Source: CAVYXA01 sp963846775 (GTDB lineage Bacteria > Verrucomicrobiota > Verrucomicrobiia > Chthoniobacterales > UBA10450). Taken from it: DNA of 64,000 nt. The notes below the pieces were generated by a model. That model saw only the letters and a program-made list of their open reading frames with translations. It was not told where the DNA came from and did not search any database. Position 1 is the stretch's first letter. Each line of letters begins with the position of its first letter. The stretch is taken from positions 1-64,000 of the forward strand of contig CAWJXB010000005.1 in NCBI GenBank assembly GCA_963846775.1, written 5' to 3'. Position numbers and translations under genes: made by a program. Below are positions 17,677 through 25,661 of this stretch, piece by piece.

Positions 17677-19128
17677 ATGAAACCGACGCTCCTTATCGTT
17701 GATGATGATGCCGAGATTCGGACCCAGATGAAATGGGCGCTCGGGAACGAATATGAGGTTATTTCGGCTGAGGACCGGAGCAGCGCGGTGAGTGCCTACA
17801 AGAAGTCGCGTCCGATTGGGGTGTTGCTCGATCTGGGTCTGCCCCCCCAGCCTAACGATACGACGGAGGGCATGGCCACTTTGACGGAGCTGCTTAACAT
17901 CGACCTTCACGCCAAGATCATTGTCATTTCCGGTCAGGGAAAGAAGCAAAATGCCCTCGAAGCGGTCGGCGCGGGCGCTTACGATTTTCTGTGCAAACCC
18001 ATCGACGTCGAGGAATTGAAATTCATCCTGGGCCGATGTGTTTATGTGGCGAAGCTGGAGGCGGAGTTTCGCGAGATGCAGCGCAAAGCGCCGGCTGACG
18101 TGTTCGAGAACATGCTCGGAACGAGCCCGCAGATGCAGGGCGTGTTCGCCTTTATCCGCAAGGTTGCGGCCACAACCGCGCCCGTTCTTTTGTTAGGCGA
18201 AAGTGGCACAGGCAAGGAGATGGCCGCGCTCGCGATTCATCGGCGCAGCCTGCGCAAGGAAGGGCCCTTTATCGCGATCAATTGCAACGCCATCCCGGAA
18301 AACCTGCTCGAAAGCGAGTTATTCGGTCACGAGAAAGGATCGTTCACCGGCGCCCACACCCAGCGTAAGGGTCTGATGGAGAATGCCGCTGGCGGAACGC
18401 TTTTTCTGGATGAGATCGGAGAGCTGCCCATGTCGATCCAGGTAAAATTGTTACGCTTTCTCCAGGAGCAACGGTTCCAGCGTGTGGGCGGGCGGCAGGA
18501 GATCCAGATCGACACCCGGGTGATCGCAGCGACCAACGTTGATCTCAAACAAGCGGTGGCCAATGGAAAGTTTCGTGAGGATTTGTATTTCCGCCTGGCG
18601 GTGGTTGTTCTGAAGCTGCCGGCTCTGCGCGACCGAGGCGACGATCTCGATCTTCTGGCGCGGATTTTTCTCCAGCAATCTGCCGTTCAATGCGAGAAGA
18701 AAGTGTTGAATTTTGCTCCTGACGCCGTGCGCGCCATTCGGCGACATGCGTGGCCTGGCAATGTCCGCGAGCTCCAGAACCGGGTGAAGCGGGCCGTCAT
18801 TATGGCGGACGGAAAAAGAATAACAGCGGCCGACCTTGAACTTGGCGACGCCAGCGAATTCACTGCGCCGACGACATTGAAAGAAGCCCGCGAAAGTGTC
18901 GAGCGTGAGTTTGTGGAGAAGGCCCTCAAACGAAACTCCGGAAGAATCAGTTCGGCTGCGGCCGAACTCGGGATCAGCCGCCCGACCCTCTACGAGTTGA
19001 TGGAGAAGCTTGGCATTGGGGCGAAAGCGGTGGGGAGAGAAGATGGAAGTTCGAAGATGCGAATGATGGGAGACCGGAGGGAGGACAACGAGACAACAGG
19101 ACAACGGGACAACAGGACGGAGGACTGA
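17677..19128 (+). CDS. prsR: PEP-CTERM-box response regulator PrsR (sigma-54 activator)
   Basis: It has a receiver domain (1-120) with the acidic pocket at Asp9-Asp11 and phospho-acceptor Asp52 in LLDLGLP, an AAA+ sigma-54 activation domain with Walker A GESGTGKE, the sigma-54 loop GSFTGA and Walker B GGTLFLDEIG, and a Fis-type helix-turn-helix (SSAAAELGISRPTLYELMEK). NtrC-type activators of this subfamily switch on PEP-CTERM protein genes from -24/-12 promoters; three such promoters are seen here. ATG 17677 is preferred over TTG 17674. The last ~35 residues (from GAKAVGRED on) are encoded by the GGACAACGGGACAAC low-complexity repeat, so the native stop appears to have been lost or moved. Confidence 0.85.
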   Translation: MKPTLLIVDDDAEIRTQMKWALGNEYEVISAEDRSSAVSAYKKSRPIGVLLDLGLPPQPNDTTEGMATLTELLNIDLHAKIIVISGQGKKQNALEAVGAGAYDFLCKPIDVEELKFILGRCVYVAKLEAEFREMQRKAPADVFENMLGTSPQMQGVFAFIRKVAATTAPVLLLGESGTGKEMAALAIHRRSLRKEGPFIAINCNAIPENLLESELFGHEKGSFTGAHTQRKGLMENAAGGTLFLDEIGELPMSIQVKLLRFLQEQRFQRVGGRQEIQIDTRVIAATNVDLKQAVANGKFREDLYFRLAVVVLKLPALRDRGDDLDLLARIFLQQSAVQCEKKVLNFAPDAVRAIRRHAWPGNVRELQNRVKRAVIMADGKRITAADLELGDASEFTAPTTLKEARESVEREFVEKALKRNSGRISSAAAELGISRPTLYELMEKLGIGAKAVGREDGSSKMRMMGDRREDNETTGQRDNRTED

Positions 19129-19296
19129 AAGAGAAGAAACGCGAGGAGAGCTTCAACGCCGAAGGCTGTCGCGAGCAGAAAGCGCCTCAACGCTCAATGA
19201 AAAGAGAAGCGCACTAAGATGTTCCAGCTCGATGATCAACGCCGGCCGCTTCAACGCTTTAACGATGTAACGCATCTCACCCGGTAACCATTTACA

Positions 19297-22200
19297 ATGA
19301 ATTCAATTTTCTCTCCAAAAATAGTGACGCTCCTTGTCATAACGACCTTCGTCTGCGGCTGCTCCCCGTCTGCGAAAAAGGCTCGCGTCCTCGAGCGGGC
19401 TGATCGCTACTTCAAAGCGGGCGATTATGACAAGGCCAGGATCGAATATATGAATGTGCTGCGTCTGGATCACCAGAACGTGACCGCGTTTCAGCAGTTA
19501 GGCTTCATTTGGTCCGAAGAGGGCGTCCCACTCCGTGCCGATTCCGTTTCTTCTCAAGGTGCGAGAACTGGCTCCGCAGAATAACGCGGCCCGCTCCAAA
19601 TTGGCGCTCGGCTTCATGGCAATCGGTCAGGCCGCTGAGGCGAGGAAGGAAGCGATCTCGATCCTCAAGCAGGACCCGGCGAACTCCGATGCCATTTTGG
19701 TGCTGGCCGATAGTAGTCGGGGCAAGGAGGAGATCGCCAGCGCCGAGCAGGAACTGGCGAAATTTCCGCAGAAAAACACCGCTGCGTTTCATCTGGCGAA
19801 CGCGAGCCTGGCCATTAAGAAGAACGACCTTGGAGCCGCATCTGATGAAGTCCAACAGGCGATCGCGGCCGACCCAAAATCATCTCGAGCACACCTGGTG
19901 ATGGCTTACCTCTATCTGCTGCGCAAGAACCCAAGTCATGCCGATCCGGAGTTTAAGGCTGCGGCCGAGCTCGCCCCGGTGCGATCGGAGGAACAGATTA
20001 AGTACGCAGAATTTCAGGCGGCCAACGGCGCAGCCGATGCGGCCAGGGCTCTGTTGCAACAGGTAACAAAAAAGGCGCCTGACTATCTCCCCGCCTGGCG
20101 CAGTCTGGCCCAGCTAGCTTTCGTAGAAAAGAAGTACGATGAAGCCCTGTCATTTCTCGAAAACATCTTTAGTCGAGACCCGGACAATCCGGACGCGGGT
20201 CTTCTTCAGGCACAGGTTTGGATGGCAAAAGGTGATCCCGCAAAAGGAATTGCGACTCTCGATAGGCTCAACCATACCTACCCCAATAACCCTGTTATTA
20301 AGTACCAGCTGGCTCGCGCTTATGTCTTGAGCAAGAGTTTGACCCAGGCCGCGGCTGCTCTGGAACAAGTGATCGCGGCAAAGCCAGATTTTGCAGAAGC
20401 GATACTTTTGTTAGCTGAACTGAATCTGCGCGCCGGCAAAGCTCAGACGGTCGTCACCGCGATGGAGGATTTGCTTAAGGTCCGTCCCGATCTGGCCCAA
20501 GCCAAGGTCCTGCTCGCCAGCGCCTATCAGGCTTCGGGACGTCTTGACGACGCTGCTTCTCTCTTTCGCGAGCAGGTCCAAAAGACGCCCGAGTCTCCCG
20601 ATGCTCACTTTGTTTTGGGTGTGATCTTGCGTCAACAGAACAAGAATACCGAGGCGCGGGGCGAGTTCGAGAAAACCTCGGAACTGATGCCGGACAATTG
20701 GTTAGCTATAGATCATATCGTAGAGATGGATATCGGTGAGAAGAATTTCGCTGACGCCACGCCGCGGGTGGAGGCGTATGTAGCAAGGAAACCGAACGAA
20801 GCCCCCGGTCATTACATGCTGGGGAAGATTTACTCGGCGCAACAAGACTGGGCGCAGGCAGAATCAGAGTTGAAAAAGGCGGTTGATCTGGATCCGAATT
20901 TTGGTGTCGCCTACAATGGGCTGGTATCGGTTTATATGACTCAGAACAAACTGCCGCAGGCTATTGCCGAGTTGGAGAGCGCGCTGAAACAGCGGCCCGG
21001 CGATGCACGTGTTCTCCTTACGATGGGTCTTATTTATGACCAGATGAAGGATTACACGAAAGCCCGCGATGCTTATGAGAAAGCTCTTGTTGCAAATCCC
21101 AACGCAGTCGTCGCCTTGAACAATCTCGCCTATATTTACGGGGAGCGGTTTAACCAGCTTGATCGAGCCTACGAGTTAGCGCAAAAGGCCCGCAATCTTC
21201 AACCGGAGGACGGTTCGATCGCAGATTCCCTTGGTTGGATTCTGTATAAGCGCGGTAATTATCAGCAGGCCCTGTCCTTGCTTCAAGAGAGTTCCGGGAA
21301 ACTACCAGATAACCCTGAAGTGCAGTTCCATCTCGGCATGACTGCCTCAATGATGGGTCAGACCGAGGTCGCTCGCGCAGCTCTGGAAAAGGCCGCCCAC
21401 GCCACGGCCGCTTTTCCCGGCAAAGACGAAGCCGAGCGGCGCCTTGCGTCGTTGCAGGTTTCTGGTCGAGGTACCGGGAAACTCGCAGGTGATTTGGCGA
21501 GGCTACAGCAGCAGCAACCGAATAACGTGCTCGCTTTAATCCACCTGGCAAAGGCCCACGAACAGAAAGGCGAACTTCCGGAAGCGGCCGCCTCCTACGA
21601 ACAGGCGCTAAAGCTCAACCCGAAGCTTCCTGATGTCGCTCTTAAGCTGGCTCAGCTTTATGCCGGGCCTCTCCACAAACCCGATAAGCGATCGCATTTG
21701 CCAGAAAGGCGAGGGAGTTGGCGCCCCCGAACGACGCCCAAGCTGCTGCCGTGCTTGGCCGCGTCGCATTTGAAGCCGGCAACCATAGCTGGGCTTACAG
21801 CCTTTTGCAGGAAAGTGTACGACAGAATGGTAAGGACGCCGCTGTGCTGCGCGATCTTGCTTTGGCCACTTATGCTTTGGGGAAAGTGCCGGAAGCTCGC
21901 CAGGCCATGGAACGTGCCATGAACGTACAGCCCAATGGGGCGCAGACTGAAGAGATGAAACAGTTTCTGGCTATGACTGCCTTGGATGGAAACGCAGCTG
22001 GCGTCGTTGCGGCGCAATCCGAAGTCCAGCGAATCCTTAAGAAAGAGCCCGAATACGTGCCGGCATTGATGGTGCAGGCCGCGCTTCAATTACATCAGGG
22101 GGACACAAACGCCGCAATCAACACCTACTCGAAGGTCCTGCAAAAGTACCCGGATTTCGCCCCCGCGCAAAAGCGTCTGGCGACAATCTACGCGGGTAAT

Positions 22201-22518
22201 CCGGACAATCAGGCCAAGGCTTACGATCTGGCGATGAAGGCGCGAAAGACCCTTCCGGACGACCCAGAACTAGCGCTAACCCTGGCTGAGATAAGCTTCA
22301 ATCGAAACGAATTTCCGTACGCCATTCAGCTTTTTCAGCAGAGCGCGGCCAAGCAGCCCTTGCCTGCGAAAGATCTTTACTATCTCGGGATGGCGCAGCT
22401 TCAGACCAGGCAAGAAGCCAGCGGTCGTGAAACGCTCCAGCGCGCGTTGTCGGCTGGCCTTCCAAACCCGATGGCCGATCAAGCAAAGAAGCGTTTGGCG
22501 GCACAGCCCCAAAAATAA
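19297..22518 (+). CDS. prsT: PrsT-like TPR-repeat lipoprotein, two frameshifts
   Basis: The N-terminus MNSIFSPKIVTLLVITTFVC then GCSPS is a lipoprotein signal. About 1,070 residues of tetratricopeptide repeats follow (for example YFKAGDYDKARIEYMNVLRL, AKGIATLDRLNHTYPNNPVI, AIAELESALKQRPGDARVLL, DRAYELAQKARNLQPEDGSI). Frames change near 19531 (one extra C) and near 21685. This size and position, after prsK and prsR, fit the PEP-CTERM system TPR protein PrsT, thought to act at the cell envelope in export or assembly. It could also be a general TPR lipoprotein; the neighbours decide the call. Confidence 0.7.
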
Positions 22519-22542
22519 CTGAGGAACGGACCCGCTGGGGAG

Positions 22543-22584
22543 CACACGCCGCCGGCGTGTGGTTTTCGGCCGCTGGCCGAAAAC
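22543..22584 (+). terminator. Double hairpin after prsT
   Basis: CACACGCC-gcc-GGCGTGTG (22543-22561) and GTTTTCGGCC-gct-GGCCGAAAAC (22562-22584) are two adjacent perfect stems 25 bases after the prsT stop. There is no long T run, so this may be a REP-like pair and not a true rho-independent terminator. Confidence 0.45.
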
Positions 22585-22717
22585 TTCTTAGCGGTGACCT
22601 AACAAAGCGAGCAAAGGTGAGTGACCGCCTGCTCAGTTTATCCGCCGTGGAACCGCCGCTCCTAGGGTTTTTGTCCAATGCCCAAGAGTCTCCGATTTAT
22701 CGGCAACTGCCTATTTC

Positions 22718-22733
22718 GTCGGAATCTCTTACA
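22718..22733 (+). promoter_or_regulatory. Putative PrsR upstream box
   Basis: GTCGGAATCTCTTACA lies 79 nt upstream of the -24 GG at 22813. The 24848 copy has the same two half-motifs (GTCGGA and CTTACA) and nearly the same distance, and TCGTCGGA extends the match by two bases. Confidence 0.6.
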
Positions 22734-22810
22734 AATATCTCATCAGGCCATTATTTGGCTACATTCATAAGTGACTTATAATTAGTCAGTTATGTAATGA
22801 TTCTCTAAGC

Positions 22811-22828
22811 TTGGCATCTCACATGCTA
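22811..22828 (+). promoter_or_regulatory. Sigma-54-like -24/-12 promoter
   Basis: TTGGCATCTCACATGCTA has GG (22813) and GC (22825) separated by exactly 10 nt and matches the TTGGCA...TGCT consensus. It lies ~110 nt upstream of the ATG of the VPDGG-CTERM gene. Confidence 0.65.
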
Positions 22829-22936
22829 TGCCACACGCCAACCGTCGCCTTCGCCGGGTGGAAGCGTGCCGCGGAAAGTTGACAAAGAGACAAGCATAAG
22901 ATGAGACTGTTAGGCCAAAGCGAGAAGAGGCCCTTC

Positions 22937-23533
22937 ATGAAACGCCTTTGCAGGACTTTTCTGGCGATGTTGGGCGGAGGCGTAATTGGTGTCTTGTTCA
23001 CGCCGCAGGCGCAAGCGGTGCCCATTAACGGACACATCACATTTGCCGGCACGGTTACTCTCGATACTTCGTCCGCAGGTACTGCTACCGCCGTCACTGC
23101 CTGGCATTTTGTGGGCAATGTCGGCACGCCACACGTGGCTTCGGCTGACGGAGATTTCGCTTCGACGGAGGGCAGTTCCGCAACATTCTCCGCGCCCTGG
23201 TCGTTTAATACTGTTGCTACCATTACGAACTTCTGGAGCGTCGGTGGCTTCTCATTCGATTTGACGATCTCCAGTATCGTGATTCAAGGCTTCTATCTTA
23301 ACGGGAATGGGTATGTGGTTGTTAGCGGAAGCGGCATTGTGCACGGAAACGGCTTCGACGAAACGGCAGGTACTTGGTCGTTTACGACGCAGGATCCGAA
23401 GGCTGGCGGAGTGTTCTCCTTCTCGGCCGCGGCCGGTTCTGTTCCTGACGGTGGCTCAACAGTGGCGCTGCTCGGGGCAACGTTAGTAGGGGTGGAAGGC
23501 GTACGGCGACTTCTCGCTCGTCGAAGCGCATAG
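22937..23533 (+). CDS. Secreted paralogue 1 with a VPDGGSTVALLG sorting signal
   Basis: The signal peptide (MKRLCRTFLAMLGGGVIGVL then FTPQAQA) precedes a ~150-residue domain: INGHITFAGTVTLDTSSAGT, ATAVTAWHFVGNVGTP, ADGDFASTEGSSATFSAPWS, FWSVGGFSFDL, NGNGYVVVSGSGIVHGNGFD and WSFTTQDPKAGGVFSFSA. The end VPDGGSTVALLGATLVGVEG then VRRLLARR is a VPDSG/PEP-CTERM-type signal. Three paralogues of the domain follow within 5 kb. The domain looks like an extracellular beta-sandwich; its function is unknown to me. The start at 22937 is chosen over 22901 because it begins the signal peptide. Confidence 0.75.
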   Translation: MKRLCRTFLAMLGGGVIGVLFTPQAQAVPINGHITFAGTVTLDTSSAGTATAVTAWHFVGNVGTPHVASADGDFASTEGSSATFSAPWSFNTVATITNFWSVGGFSFDLTISSIVIQGFYLNGNGYVVVSGSGIVHGNGFDETAGTWSFTTQDPKAGGVFSFSAAAGSVPDGGSTVALLGATLVGVEGVRRLLARRSA

Positions 23534-23570
23534 AAGCGAAAAACGGGCGAGACGGGTCTTGGATTGTGCG

Positions 23571-23600
23571 GGCGCAGCTTAGGCTGCGCCGTTTTTTTTA
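23571..23600 (+). terminator. Rho-independent terminator
   Basis: GGCGCAGC-ttag-GCTGCGCC is followed at once by G and eight T. It ends transcription from the VPDGG-CTERM gene 38 bases upstream. Confidence 0.85.
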
Positions 23601-23977
23601 CCAACAAAAAACAGGGGATATGCCGGGGAGAATTTCGGCGCACACAATGTTGGTGAGTTAGCTCCCGCCGGCGTTCTTGTTTATCGGTCTCGCGAAGCAG
23701 GCCGAAATAATGAACCCTGACGTGCCGAGGAGGCAAAGAACGCCTTGCTGAAGAGCAACCGAAATAGCTAGCTGGTTGCAAGCGCGAATTCGGGAAGAGA
23801 GATCTTAGTGTGCGAGATTACTCTGCGCGGTCCACCGCCAGATGGCTGTGTCGTTCCCGCATGAGTGGCACACCCGGCTTACGGAGGGTTCGTCGGGAAA
23901 AATACGATGTGACTGCGAGCAGAGGTCTGCTCAGGTGGAAACGTTACCCAGTAGCAAGCGACTGCCGCGCGATAGCC
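23601..23977. other. Intergenic stretch, nothing recognised
   Basis: No coding frame or repeat family stands out between the terminator and the next gene, which is on the opposite strand. Confidence 0.35.
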
Positions 23978-24568
23978 TTATTGGGCAAGCCGGCCTTTAC
24001 GTGACCTGATGCGAAGGGCAACCCCAACGAGCATCGCCCCAGCCGTGATGAGCGCCGTAGTTGATGGCTCGGGAACTGCATCGGAAGCGGAGAATGAAAA
24101 CACCCCTCCGGCGGGCGGATCTTGCGTCGTAAAGGACCATAGCCCGGGTGTATCATCGAAGCCAGCACCGTGAAAAACCCCCGTCCCCGTAACGGACACA
24201 TATCCATTCCCATTGGTGTAACCCTGTGAAACGATCACTGACGTCATCAGATCGAATGTGAAACTGCCCACGCTCCAGAATGAAGGAATTGTCGGGCCGC
24301 TCGGCATGTTGAAAGTCCACGGCGCGGCGAAAGCAGCCGACATTCCAACGGTCGAGGCAAAATCCCCGCTTGCGAAGGAGACGATTGGGCTGCCGGTATT
24401 CCCGACAAAATGCCACCCCACGACCTGCGTAGCATTACCGGCTGAAGAAGTATCGAGGCTGACTGTGCCGCCGAATCCGATCGTCCCACTGATCGGTGCC
24501 GCGTTCAATCTCGCACCTGCGATGAGAAACAAGAGCGTAACTACGAACAAATATCTTGCCGCCTTCAT
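23978..24568 (-). CDS. Secreted paralogue 2 with a classical VPEPST PEP-CTERM signal
   Basis: The signal peptide (KAARYLFVVTLLFLIAGARL then NAA) is followed by the same domain as at 22937: ISGTIGFGGTVSLDTSSAGN, VVGWHFVGNTGSPIV, FASGDFASTVGM, FWSVGSFTFDL, NGNGYVSVTGTGVFHGAGFD and LWSFTTQDPPAGGVFSFSAS. The C-terminus is AVPEPSTTALITAGAMLVGV then ALRIRSRK, the classical PEP motif and not VPDGG. It lies divergently to paralogue 3, and the region between them is shared. I could not find a -24/-12 element reading toward it that I trust (a weak one at about 24681-24696). Confidence 0.75.
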   Translation of the reverse strand: MKAARYLFVVTLLFLIAGARLNAAPISGTIGFGGTVSLDTSSAGNATQVVGWHFVGNTGSPIVSFASGDFASTVGMSAAFAAPWTFNMPSGPTIPSFWSVGSFTFDLMTSVIVSQGYTNGNGYVSVTGTGVFHGAGFDDTPGLWSFTTQDPPAGGVFSFSASDAVPEPSTTALITAGAMLVGVALRIRSRKGRLAQ

Positions 24569-24847
24569 AGGGTATGGATCGGGGCCAGGAACTAGATGCT
24601 GATTTGAATTTGGGGGGATTCTGAGTTGGGGCGCATCACAAAGTCAAGCAAAAAAGAAATTTTCCGAACCGAATTGTTTCGCGCCAATCGCACCAAGAAA
24701 AGAAACAAATTATGTGCGCGTCTGGATGCGACCGGCACTCCGAATCGTCGGACATTATCTTGCGGAATCGGCCCGGCGCCTACGGCATCATCTGTCGGGG
24801 CTGCCAATCCCCTGATTCGCTCCAAGGCCCACCGTGGCGATCAAATC

Positions 24848-24863
24848 GTCGGATATCCTTACA
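24848..24863 (+). promoter_or_regulatory. Putative PrsR upstream box
   Basis: GTCGGATATCCTTACA lies 78 nt upstream of the -24 GG at 24942. See the matching boxes at 22718 and 8584. Confidence 0.6.
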
Positions 24864-24939
24864 ATTGTTGCAATAGGCGAGTTTTCATGTTGTTTTGTAA
24901 GCATCTCGTATTTAAGTATTTATGGATATAAACGCTTGG

Positions 24940-24957
24940 TTGGCATTATTACTGCTA
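24940..24957 (+). promoter_or_regulatory. Sigma-54-like -24/-12 promoter
   Basis: TTGGCATTATTACTGCTA has GG (24942) and GC (24954) separated by exactly 10 nt. It lies ~40 nt upstream of the ATG at 24995. Confidence 0.65.
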
Positions 24958-24994
24958 TCACTTTGGCTGGTATTAATAACTCATTAATAACTCT

Positions 24995-25585
24995 ATGAAC
25001 ACAATAATGAAATCGTTTCTCGCACTCTTGGCCCTAATCAGTTTTGGGCTTTTTGCTCAGCAAACCCACGCGACGCTTATCAACGGCGCGATCGGATTCA
25101 CCGGGACGGTGGAACTAAACACAGCATCGGCTGGTACTGCCACGCAAGTTACTGCCTGGCATTATACCGGGACTACCGGCAGTCCACTCGTCAATGCTGC
25201 CGACGGTGACTTTTTGGGTACACTCGGCACGTTTGCCACATTCACCGCCCCGTGGACTTTTACATCAGGGCTCAGCCCTCTTTGGACCGTAGGCGGGTTT
25301 ACGTTCGATCTACTTACGTCGGCGATAGTCACGCAAGGCTTCGACGTCCACGGGATGGGTTATGTCACCGTCAGTGGAACCGGCATCGTCTCTCATGCCG
25401 GGTTTGATAATACCTTTGGCACTTGGAATTTTACCACACAAGATCCGAGTTCTGGAGGTCAGCAACCAGTATTCAGCTTCTCGGCCGCTGGTCAGGCCAC
25501 CCCTGACGGTGGATCGACGGTTGCGCTGCTCGGACTAACCCTGGCCGGAATAGAAGGTCTTCGCCGGAAACTGAGAAAGGTGTAA
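24995..25585 (+). CDS. Secreted paralogue 3 with a TPDGGSTVALLG sorting signal
   Basis: A signal peptide (IMKSFLALLALISFGLFAQQ then THA) precedes the shared domain: INGAIGFTGTVELNTASAGT, ATQVTAWHYTGTTGSPLV, ADGDFLGTLGTFATFTAPWT, WTVGGFTFDLLTSAIVTQGF, GMGYVTVSGTGIVSHAGFD and WNFTTQDPSSGG. The end is TPDGGSTVALLGLTLAGIEG then LRRKLRKV. It is driven by the promoter at 24940. The next gene starts 76 bp downstream with its own possible -24/-12 element, so the two may be co-expressed. Lysines replace the arginines of paralogue 1 in the basic tail. Confidence 0.75.
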   Translation: MNTIMKSFLALLALISFGLFAQQTHATLINGAIGFTGTVELNTASAGTATQVTAWHYTGTTGSPLVNAADGDFLGTLGTFATFTAPWTFTSGLSPLWTVGGFTFDLLTSAIVTQGFDVHGMGYVTVSGTGIVSHAGFDNTFGTWNFTTQDPSSGGQQPVFSFSAAGQATPDGGSTVALLGLTLAGIEGLRRKLRKV

Positions 25586-25620
25586 AAGCGACACCTCGGC
25601 CTCAAACCGGAAGCCGCAAC

Positions 25621-25638
25621 TCGGCAACAAAATCGCAT
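25621..25638 (+). promoter_or_regulatory. Possible sigma-54-like -24/-12 promoter
   Basis: TCGGCAACAAAATCGCAT keeps GG-N10-GC but is weaker (TCGG, TCGC). No GTCGGA-N4-CTTACA box is found ~80 nt upstream, and the start of transcription would be only ~15 nt before the ATG. Confidence 0.3.
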
Positions 25639-25661
25639 TCTACACCCAAGGCAATAAAATC

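Noticed and set aside
24681..24696. -24/-12 element for the VPEPST gene (minus strand TTGGTGCGATTGGCGC)
   Set aside because: The GG-N10-GC spacing fits but the flanks are poor and no GTCGGA-N4-CTTACA box in the right orientation lies upstream.
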